Assembly (NCBI RefSeq): GCF_006438725.1
Contig: NZ_RCZD01000016.1
Span: 28,719-92,718 of the forward strand
DNA: 64,000 bases
Reading direction: 5' to 3'
Source: Ewingella americana
GTDB lineage: Bacteria > Pseudomonadota > Gammaproteobacteria > Enterobacterales > Enterobacteriaceae
The first letter of the stretch is position 1; each line of letters starts with the position of its first letter. A program made the translations under genes and the position numbers. Under the pieces are notes generated by a model that searched no databases, had not been told where the DNA came from, and worked only from the letters and a program-made list of their open reading frames with translations. Below are positions 57,812 to 64,000 of this stretch, piece after piece.

Positions 57812-60474
57812 GGTCTTATCTCCTCTGTATCATTCACACGCAGCCCCGCCCACACTTCCAGTTCGCGCATTTCGTTCTGGTACATATCCGGCTCACATGC
57901 CAGCAGATAGGCTGCCTCTTCGCTGGTAGCCCCTGCTTTCTGCGCATCGCTCATGTACTGGAAGTCCTGCCCGCGGGTGCTGAACATCGCCCGCGTTACC
58001 GGATCGACAAAAACGCGATGGAAGGAGCTGGTTTCCCCGGTCGAAATCATCACCGAGCTGAACCCGGTTTCTTTTGCCGGCTGGAAGCCGCGAATGACCT
58101 GCGTTTCCAGTTCGCTGAACTGATCGGGGTTGGCGTTAAGGTAGGTTTTGAAGGCTTTTGCGTCCTGTAACAATGTCACTTTCGTACCGCTACAGTCCCA
58201 TGCTGCTGCCGCAGCAGGCGGCGCCGCCTGGTCTTTGGTACCGGTAAAGTCCTTGATGCCCTGCGTGATGGTGATGAAGGCACCGCGATGGCGGCGCACG
58301 GTGCGGTAGCCAGTTTCGATAAAACGGGCAGCGTGCGGGTTGGAGCCGCTGAACAGACGCCAGGCTTCGTCGATAATGGCCACTTTTTTTAGGTCACGCG
58401 GCGAGTGGTACATTTTTTCCTGTATCGCCAGAATGAGCGAGTACAGGATGGCAGACAGCAGGTGCGGCTGGTTTTCCAGGCTCAGCAATTCCAGTACAGC
58501 AAAGCGGGTTTCGCCATCGAGCGTCGGGCTGTCAGAGTTAAAGTACTCGCCGTTTGCCCCCCAGGTGCACCAGCGGTCAAGTAGCAGAACCAACTCGTTG
58601 ATGCGGTCACGGATGCTCGGCTGTGACTCGTAAGTGTTTTTGACTTCTTCCGAAATCATGTACGCCACGACGTCATCAATACGCGCTTTATTCCCTTTCT
58701 CTTCCCAGGCGGACACCACACCTTTAAGCAGAATGGTTTCGCTGACCTTATCCAGCGGTGCATTGGGGCTGGCCAGCACGGTGAGCAGGCCGGTGATCCC
58801 TTCTGCAGACTCCTTAATGTCCAGCACGTTAGCAAACGGGTTAAAGCGAAGGGTTTGACCGTCCAGGTACACGCCTCCAGCCTGGGCACAGAAGTTTTTG
58901 TAGCTGGCCCCCATATCGATGACCCAGGCGAAACCGTTGGAATTCAGCACTTGCCGCAAAATTTCCTGGATGAAGAAGCTTTTGCCCGCGCCGGTGGTGC
59001 CGGTCACCGCGATGTTGTAGTTGGTGCTGCCGTTGGATTCGCTGAACATGTCGAAGAAGGCCAGCGCGTTGCGGTAAGTCGGCAACGGACTGCCGACGGG
59101 CGACATCTGCCGTTCTGCTACCACCGGCATCAGATTGACAGCGTTAAAGCTCTTACAGCGCAAAGTGGATCCCATGACCACCATGTCTTCCCACAAACCT
59201 TCCTGCATCATGAAGGGGAAGGAGCTGATCCAGTTACGTAGTTGTTGAAAACGCGGTGCGGATATTTCCAAGTCATTTTTACGAAAGACATTGATCGCCG
59301 CCAGCTCGCACGTCTGTTGCTGACTCGGGTCATCTGGCGTGAACAGGGTCAGGTTCAGGGAAAAATTGCACATAGCAATTTCATTACTGGCCAGACCCTG
59401 CCGCAGTTCACGCCACTCTTCATACGCACGCTGCGTACCAGGGAAAAGCTTGGCGTAGGAGGTGCCGGCTTTCTTGCCGAGATCCTGCTCTTTGCGGAAT
59501 GCATCGTTCTGGCTTTTAACCTGCTCCTCAACCGATACGGTCCAACTGATAATGAAGGGGCAGGGAATGCCCAGGTCAGGAAAGCGCATATTCTGCAAAT
59601 TGTCTGACGCCTGCCAGAGTGCAAATTTCGCCGGCGCTTTGGTCAGTTGCATATTCACGATACGGGTGCTGGCCACCGCCGTATCGCGGCTGTCTCCGAG
59701 GATACGATCCTCCGGTTGACGTGCTGTGGTGACGCGCAGATAACCCGGATGCACTTCCATTTCGGTGCTGTGATCCACACACTGGCGGTGCAATTCCTGA
59801 TCAGGGTTCCAGTGATCCGGGCTGCGGGTAACCTGCCCTGGCCGGTAGTTAAGCTGTTCACGCATCACCGACAAAAATTCCGGTGCTGCAATACGACGCG
59901 TTTCCATATGCGCGGCCATCAGTGAAACCCGCAATGTCTCACGCAGTTGCACAACGGAATCCATTGCCCGGATGCCGCCGCGACCTGAACGGGCATACAC
60001 TAGGAACACGCGGTAGTTACGCAGATAAAGCGGGTATTCCCGCTCGTTGCTGAGCCCTTTCAGTGCCGCACGTTCCCAGTAGGCTTTGGTGATGGCGTTG
60101 AGCGGCTTCGCCATGTTCCCTTTCCACATGTCCTTGCTCAGGCCATTGTCGAGCATCTCACCGACGCATTTACTGGCCACCATCAGTACGGTGATAGGGG
60201 ATTTACGAGGCATTTTTTTGCGCAGCAGGTCATCGAGAGCCTGCACAACCTGCTGATTTGCCCCCGCCAGCGGGGCGACTTCCATGATGAAACCAATAGA
60301 ACGGTTGTTGATAAAAAGGTCAGTTTTTTCATCATATTCGCGGTAAGGCAAGAGGCTGGTGATCGAAGGGTAACTCAGGCTTTGCTGCAGCATATCTGCA
60401 GCTGACTTGGCGCCACCTTCATCTTTGCTGCTGGCAAAAATGTTCGCCAGCTGATCTAACCAAGAATCACTCAT
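57808..60474 (-). CDS. traC: TraC VirB4-type ATPase
   Basis: This encodes 888 residues (F TraC has 875). The N-terminal half corresponds to the TraC/VirB4 family domain (SYPSITSLLPYREYDEKTDL and onwards). The C-terminal ATPase has Walker A GTTGAGKSFFIQEIL near residue 495 and the Walker B region KKVAIIDEAWRLFSG near 695. It is a peripheral inner membrane ATPase that powers pilus assembly. The N-terminal start MSDSWLDQLANIFASS follows a site within the preceding gene, which overlaps by 8 bases. Confidence 0.95.
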   Translation of the reverse strand: MSDSWLDQLANIFASSKDEGGAKSAADMLQQSLSYPSITSLLPYREYDEKTDLFINNRSIGFIMEVAPLAGANQQVVQALDDLLRKKMPRKSPITVLMVASKCVGEMLDNGLSKDMWKGNMAKPLNAITKAYWERAALKGLSNEREYPLYLRNYRVFLVYARSGRGGIRAMDSVVQLRETLRVSLMAAHMETRRIAAPEFLSVMREQLNYRPGQVTRSPDHWNPDQELHRQCVDHSTEMEVHPGYLRVTTARQPEDRILGDSRDTAVASTRIVNMQLTKAPAKFALWQASDNLQNMRFPDLGIPCPFIISWTVSVEEQVKSQNDAFRKEQDLGKKAGTSYAKLFPGTQRAYEEWRELRQGLASNEIAMCNFSLNLTLFTPDDPSQQQTCELAAINVFRKNDLEISAPRFQQLRNWISSFPFMMQEGLWEDMVVMGSTLRCKSFNAVNLMPVVAERQMSPVGSPLPTYRNALAFFDMFSESNGSTNYNIAVTGTTGAGKSFFIQEILRQVLNSNGFAWVIDMGASYKNFCAQAGGVYLDGQTLRFNPFANVLDIKESAEGITGLLTVLASPNAPLDKVSETILLKGVVSAWEEKGNKARIDDVVAYMISEEVKNTYESQPSIRDRINELVLLLDRWCTWGANGEYFNSDSPTLDGETRFAVLELLSLENQPHLLSAILYSLILAIQEKMYHSPRDLKKVAIIDEAWRLFSGSNPHAARFIETGYRTVRRHRGAFITITQGIKDFTGTKDQAAPPAAAAAWDCSGTKVTLLQDAKAFKTYLNANPDQFSELETQVIRGFQPAKETGFSSVMISTGETSSFHRVFVDPVTRAMFSTRGQDFQYMSDAQKAGATSEEAAYLLACEPDMYQNEMRELEVWAGLRVNDTEEIRP

Positions 60475-60724
60475 GAAGACCTCCCTTAGACGGTCTCTGG
60501 CTTAACCTGATCACGTCCTGGCTTCCAACACGCCAATACTCATCAAGCATGAACATCTTTTGGCTCGCCTGCACAGCCTCGTGGAATTTCCGGCCACCTC
60601 CCCCTGCAATACTCATATCCAAATTGCGAACGGGATGAGGTAACTGATGAGGGACCTGAAGTAACCCTTTATTTGCCATACCTACATCTATGACGGTGAT
60701 GACATCTTTTAGTTTTTTGCACAT
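60467..60724 (-). CDS. Small hypothetical protein between traV and traC
   Basis: This encodes 85 residues from ATG 60724, which sits one base after the traV stop (TGAAATG) with GAGGGGGAA upstream. The product begins MCKKLKDVITVIDVGMANKG and is soluble with a glycine run (SIAGGGGRKF). It holds the position of F traR, but TraR is a DksA-like zinc-finger protein and no cysteine cluster is present here, so it is not TraR. Function unknown. Confidence 0.65.
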   Translation of the reverse strand: MCKKLKDVITVIDVGMANKGLLQVPHQLPHPVRNLDMSIAGGGGRKFHEAVQASQKMFMLDEYWRVGSQDVIRLSQRPSKGGLHE

Positions 60725-60725
60725 T

Positions 60726-61292
60726 TCATTCCCCCTCACTGATCACTCGGAAATCAGCATCCCAGCGGGATTTGTTCTTCACAAACTCGACCACGGCGGG
60801 TTGATGGAAGCTGTCTTGTTCATCAACCCAGGGGGCTATCCACAGACGCTGTGTGGCGTCAGGAATACGGCGGGCATCCACCTGCCCTGGCCCTGAATAG
60901 TCTGAAGGTGTGATTGGTCGCGATGTGGACAGATAAGCCGTGTTACTGCCGCCCACCGGGATAGTCGATGCCCTGAGCATCGAGTTCTTGTTTGAAACAG
61001 ACTGGCCGGCTAACGGCCGGGGTGCCAGATTAGCAACGCTGATGGGCCGGTCTGGCGACACGTTGGGTTTTATGTTGGTCGGTGATCCCAGAGACTCAGC
61101 GGCAGGCTTTGGGGTGGTCTGCGCCGCCGCCGTTAGGTCATCCAGGCTTTTGCCTTTTGCCGCAAGGTGACTGGCATCAGACATTGACAGGCACTGGTCG
61201 GTGGCGGTCTTGTTGCAGTCGAAGTCTGAATTCATACCGGCACAACCGGTCAGCATGCCGCACAGCAGCACGGCTGGAAGAAATTTATGCAT
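60726..61292 (-). CDS. traV: TraV outer membrane core-complex lipoprotein
   Basis: This encodes 188 residues from ATG 61292 (GGAG upstream); a longer in-frame start is rejected. The lipobox LTGC gives acylated C17 (FLPAVLLCGMLTGCAGMNSD), followed by the two extra cysteines typical of TraV (DFDCNKTATDQCLSM). The end WIAPWVDEQDSFHQPAVVEF matches the family. TraV is the VirB7-like part of the core complex that spans the envelope with TraB and TraK. Confidence 0.92.
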   Translation of the reverse strand: MHKFLPAVLLCGMLTGCAGMNSDFDCNKTATDQCLSMSDASHLAAKGKSLDDLTAAAQTTPKPAAESLGSPTNIKPNVSPDRPISVANLAPRPLAGQSVSNKNSMLRASTIPVGGSNTAYLSTSRPITPSDYSGPGQVDARRIPDATQRLWIAPWVDEQDSFHQPAVVEFVKNKSRWDADFRVISEGE

Positions 61293-61499
61293 GGGAATAT
61301 CTCCGGGCAACAGTGTGCCCTGTCAGGTCAAGAGGTTGGTGATTGAGGTGATTCAGATTAGCCGGGTAGTAAGCAGAGCAGATGTGGGGAAGTACCAGAT
61401 CATACGTCTTGTGAATTGTTGATTTTGTTAACTTATGAAGGATAAAAATGTACTAAAGGCTTTCGACAATTCCTCCGCAAATAACGACGCAACCTTCAA

Positions 61500-61604
61500 T
61501 CAAGAATAGAGCCGCGACATCAACCGGTTGTTCTTACTCAGCATCATCATGGTCTTCTCTATTCGTTGTGCTAATACTTCACGAATTGAAACTTTTGGCC
61601 CCAC
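61500..61604 (-). CDS. Possible 34-residue basic peptide (uncertain)
   Basis: From GTG 61604 a frame overlaps the end of the membrane protein gene and reads VSIREVLAQRIEKTMMMLSK, then NNRLMSRLYS. It looks amphipathic and basic. There is no clear ribosome binding site, so the call is weak. The rest of the gap between 61311 and 61570 shows nothing else. Confidence 0.25.
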   Translation of the reverse strand: MGPKVSIREVLAQRIEKTMMMLSKNNRLMSRLYS

Positions 61605-61957
61605 ACGGCACTCATGAGTGAAATGACGAAATGCGTCTTTAAAATATCGTTAATCAGTGATGGGCCGAGGTGAGGTAATTTCCAGGTGAGAAAGGCACAC
61701 AGCACAAACACGATAGCCATAACACCCCAGAGTGCGGCCATCATGCAGAGCGTATTAATGACCGAAAAATCAATCGCGCTGGCATAAATCAGACCCAGAT
61801 ATATTCCGCCGGCAATGAGGGCAAAGCGCCAATCACTCCAGTCTGCCGGTGTTGCGTAGTGTAATTCGTATGCCCAGGTGCCATAAAATCCGAGGGTTAT
61901 CAGACAAAGGATGACATAGGGAATACGGTTATTTTTACATTCACTCAGAAACATCAT
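61571..61957 (-). CDS. Inner membrane protein in the traP/trbD/trbG region
   Basis: This encodes 128 residues from ATG 61957, which has GAGGAGAAC directly upstream; the longer in-frame start is rejected. Four membrane helices are clear (IPYVILCLITLGFYGTWAYE, RFALIAGGIYLGLIYASAI, MMAALWGVMAIVFVLCAFL and a shorter one near ILKTHFVISLMSAVW). It lies between the NusG-like gene and traV where F has traP, trbD and trbG. No similarity to these is evident. Probably an accessory transfer protein. Confidence 0.65.
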   Translation of the reverse strand: MMFLSECKNNRIPYVILCLITLGFYGTWAYELHYATPADWSDWRFALIAGGIYLGLIYASAIDFSVINTLCMMAALWGVMAIVFVLCAFLTWKLPHLGPSLINDILKTHFVISLMSAVWGQKFQFVKY

Positions 61958-61964
61958 GTTCTCC

Positions 61965-62168
61965 TCAATATTCCGAATGGTAGGCTTCCGGCCCACTGGC
62001 TGGCTGCGTCGCGTTCCCGGCGTCAGCATCAGACTGGCCGTGCTCAAGCTTTTCAATGTCACTGAGCAGTGCCGACAACTCACAGGATGACGCTTTGCGT
62101 TTCCATGCCCGGCGGTAACGCACTTTTAATGCGCCGAGCCTGATACGTTGCTCCCGATTTTTCACCAC
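61965..62168 (-). CDS. Small basic hypothetical protein
   Basis: This encodes 67 residues from GTG 62168 (AAGGGGAAAC upstream). The N-terminal half is strongly basic (VKNREQRIRLGALKVRYRRA, WKRKASSC), followed by an acidic helix. The spacing to the next gene is 7 bases, to the previous 12, so it is a normal member of the operon. It may bind nucleic acid, but no family is recognised. Confidence 0.6.
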   Translation of the reverse strand: MVKNREQRIRLGALKVRYRRAWKRKASSCELSALLSDIEKLEHGQSDADAGNATQPASGPEAYHSEY

Positions 62169-62180
62169 GTTTCCCCTTTT

Positions 62181-62720
62181 TTATGCTGCTGCTCCCCGCC
62201 CCAACACCCGGACATGCAGCGTTTCCGGTGCCCGACGCCCGCTGACCGGCACCCGTACAACCTGATTCATCAGCGTCAGCATCAGCATGGCTCGCCTGGC
62301 TCCGTTGGGTTCGTCCCAAACTGCTTCCAGCCCTTCAAACACCCCGCTGAGAACCTCCACCCGGTCACCGTGCACCGGCATAGTCGGTGCGGGTGACAGG
62401 CAGTCATGGGTTTTCAGCCGCTCCACCACCTCATCGGGCACCACTGATGGCATGCCGCCAAAACTGATTAAGGACGACACACCCCTTGTGCTTTTGATGG
62501 TGGTGGTGTGAATGACCTCCGGATCAAAACGCACGAAGATGTAACCGGGGAAAAGTGCCTGGGGTGACACCGTTTTAATCTGCGGGCTGCCGAGTAACAT
62601 GGGGGTGATGACTTGTGCCGTATAAAGCGGCAGGAAACATGTCACCCCCTGATTGTCCAAATGCTGCTGGGCGCGTTTTTCCTGTGCATACTGCGTCTGT
62701 GCGACGTACCAGTGTTCCAT
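62181..62720 (-). CDS. NusG/RfaH-like transcription antiterminator
   Basis: This encodes 179 residues. The NusG N-terminal domain is clear: MEHWYVAQTQYAQEKRAQQH, then CFLPLYTAQVI and the strand ALFPGYIFVRFDPEV; the KOW domain follows near residue 120 (VHGDRVEVLSGVFEGLEAVW). Specialised NusG paralogues such as RfaH, and ActX on R6K-type plasmids, help RNA polymerase read long operons. Sitting between traB and traV, it would boost transcription of the 30-kb tra operon beyond it. F itself relies on the host RfaH, so a plasmid-borne version is notable. Its ops-like recruitment site is probably beyond the window. Confidence 0.88.
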   Translation of the reverse strand: MEHWYVAQTQYAQEKRAQQHLDNQGVTCFLPLYTAQVITPMLLGSPQIKTVSPQALFPGYIFVRFDPEVIHTTTIKSTRGVSSLISFGGMPSVVPDEVVERLKTHDCLSPAPTMPVHGDRVEVLSGVFEGLEAVWDEPNGARRAMLMLTLMNQVVRVPVSGRRAPETLHVRVLGRGAAA

Positions 62721-62734
62721 ATCCCTTCCCCCTG

Positions 62735-64000
62735 TCAGTTAATGGTATCGCCCAGCTTCAGCTGGCTGGCCTGACGCAACACTTCGTCAGGATTGAGGAC
62801 GGCTGCGCGAGTCACATTATTCGCCTGCGTGGCGGTATTGGCCGCCACCTGCTGCACCGTATTCTGTGTATTGCCCTTTTTGTCTTTATCCGCTTCAACG
62901 TCTTCGATGGTTTCCAAACGAAAACCCTGCTGGAAGACCACCGTGACCGAATTGCCCGCGCCGATATCGATAACCGCGTGATACTGTTCCGCGCGTTTTA
63001 TATAGTACTGGCTCATCGTATCTGCGGCTTTACTTGCCCCTCCGCCAATTCCTTGTTTGAAAATATCCCCAGCCCCAACAGATGCCGTTGCCCCTAACCC
63101 GACCGTTGGTGTGGCTGCAGACTTAATGCCTTCTCCGAAGCCGGAGAGTAAACCTGAAGCGCCGGCGTTGAGGAGGATCGCACCATTACGCATTACCGGT
63201 TTGCCCCGGATGCCCTGCTTACCCTGGAAGGCCACATGCCCATCAAATACCATGTCAATGTGCTTGCCGTTTTTCAGGATGCAGCTAATGTTTTTGGTTC
63301 TGACTTCACCGCGTTCGCTGGAGATATCCCCCCACATTTCACCGGTGACGCGGCACTGGTCCATGTTGTAGGTTTTGCCGTTAGGCATGGAGACATCACC
63401 AATCAGGGTGATGACCACGGGGGAGGTATTTTGTTGACCGGTCACGCTCGCGTTGGCGTCCGCCCCTTCAATCATCACCGCTTCCGAGAAGGAGCCGGAC
63501 GGTATCCACGGCAGTTTGGTTTTTTTCGCCTGCAGCGAGGCGTAGCTGAACGTTTTGCTGCTCATGCCGCCTAAATGACCGGTGCCGTTGCCGGGATAAA
63601 ATCCGGCACCCTGCCCCTGACCTTGTCCAGGATAAAACTGACTCCCCTGCCCGGTTGCCGGTCCCCGTTTCGGATCGGTGACATTCCACTGTCCGGGACC
63701 GGCCGGTCCACTGGCGACCGGTCCGTTCGTTGTCATACCCGGACCGGTTGGTGTTGTGGTGGGGGGAGTCCCGGATGCCGGTGTCGGTGGCGTCTGACTC
63801 TGCAACTTACTCATAGCATCCATGATTTTGGCAAGCTGTTGCTTCAGCGCTTCGTTTTGCTGCTGCTGGTCTGCTTTGATCTGATTCATGCTGTTTTCCA
63901 GCACCGACGTTTTGTTCTGCTGCTGGGTCAGTGCTGACGTCGCCATATTGTCCGTAAAGGAACTGGTGACCACGCTGCCTGTCATGTCTGCGACAACCTG
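62735..64000 (-). CDS. traB: TraB core-complex protein (N-terminus outside the window)
   Basis: At least 420 residues are present, and the frame stays open to the right edge; F TraB has 475, so about 50-60 residues including the membrane anchor are missing. The visible part begins with VADMTGSVV, then a coiled coil rich in glutamine (MNQIKADQQQQNEALKQQLA), a proline-glycine linker (residues 60-160) and the VirB10-like domain: LPWIPSGSFSEAVMIEGADA, SSERGEVRTKNISCILKNGK, GDIFKQGIGGGASKAADTMS and AVIDIGAGNSVTVVFQQGF. TraB spans inner and outer membrane and joins TraK and TraV. Confidence 0.94.
   Translation of the reverse strand, partial: QVVADMTGSVVTSSFTDNMATSALTQQQNKTSVLENSMNQIKADQQQQNEALKQQLAKIMDAMSKLQSQTPPTPASGTPPTTTPTGPGMTTNGPVASGPAGPGQWNVTDPKRGPATGQGSQFYPGQGQGQGAGFYPGNGTGHLGGMSSKTFSYASLQAKKTKLPWIPSGSFSEAVMIEGADANASVTGQQNTSPVVITLIGDVSMPNGKTYNMDQCRVTGEMWGDISSERGEVRTKNISCILKNGKHIDMVFDGHVAFQGKQGIRGKPVMRNGAILLNAGASGLLSGFGEGIKSAATPTVGLGATASVGAGDIFKQGIGGGASKAADTMSQYYIKRAEQYHAVIDIGAGNSVTVVFQQGFRLETIEDVEADKDKKGNTQNTVQQVAANTATQANNVTRAAVLNPDEVLRQASQLKLGDTIN

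Noticed and set aside
1..64000. CRISPR arrays, tRNA or rRNA genes
   Set aside because: No regularly spaced direct repeats with unique spacers, no tRNA cloverleaf and no rRNA sequence were seen on reading both strands.

Overview
The window is part of a large conjugative plasmid of an enterobacterium (Enterobacterales). Three things point there: a nearly complete F-type transfer region, an IncFII-like replicon, and an ERIC-like repeat. The exact host cannot be read from the sequence; Serratia, Yersinia, Rahnella or similar is plausible.

Layout. (1) 1-4049: an accessory block with an unknown two-gene operon whose second product is HEPN-like, a ResD-like tyrosine recombinase and an AbiJ_NTD4/HEPN-type protein. 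It is framed by 38-bp Tn3-family terminal inverted repeats (IRs), with no transposase. (2) 4050-6095: an MFS exporter and its divergent TetR repressor, closed on the right by a Tn21-type IR. (3) 6096-9780: a DUF2971 gene, a 54-residue protein, an IS5-family fragment and an IS630-family element whose transposase has an in-frame TGA. (4) 9895-14896: a HxlR-controlled block of small oxidoreductases (two paralogous F420-reductase-like proteins, an SDR, two SnoaL-like proteins), ending in gene fragments. (5) 14897-21119: an IS903-like element, a truncated HEPN-like gene, an AbiTii protein, a DUF1173-like protein, a second DUF2971 protein and a pseudogene with two in-frame stops. (6) 21253-28495: an AT-rich 7.2-kb segment bounded by nearly identical Tn3-type IRs. 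It holds six unrelated single genes (GIY-YIG nuclease, GNAT, Sel1-repeat protein, APH-like kinase, YnfC-like protein, and a DUF91-like plus EVE-like nuclease). They are separated by about 70-bp imperfect palindromic repeats, with a half-repeat just inside each IR. It resembles a cassette array but has neither integrase nor transposase. (7) 28496-30953: an IncFII-like replicon with RepA, an overlapping leader peptide, an antisense RNA and CopB. (8) 31113-64000: nuc and a DsbA-like gene, then an F-like tra region read on the minus strand. From 5' to 3' it runs traB, a NusG/RfaH-like gene, traV, traC, trbI, traW, traU, trbC, traN, traF, trbB, traH, traG, a traS-like gene, traT, traD and traI. traB runs off the right edge; traA, traL, traE, traK and oriT are not in the window.

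How it works together. The replicon sets copy number through antisense RNA and CopB. The ResD-like recombinase probably resolves multimers. The tra genes encode the pilus and type IV secretion machine, mating-pair stabilisation, exclusion (TraS-like, TraT), coupling protein and relaxase. The accessory half carries several proteins of families linked to phage defence, and cargo apparently brought in by Tn3-type ends and insertion sequences.

The observations most worth checking are the IR-bounded repeat-separated array, a membrane-anchored transglutaminase-like gene lying antisense inside the tra operon, and a predicted modification-dependent nuclease. All family calls are by reading motifs; no database search was run.
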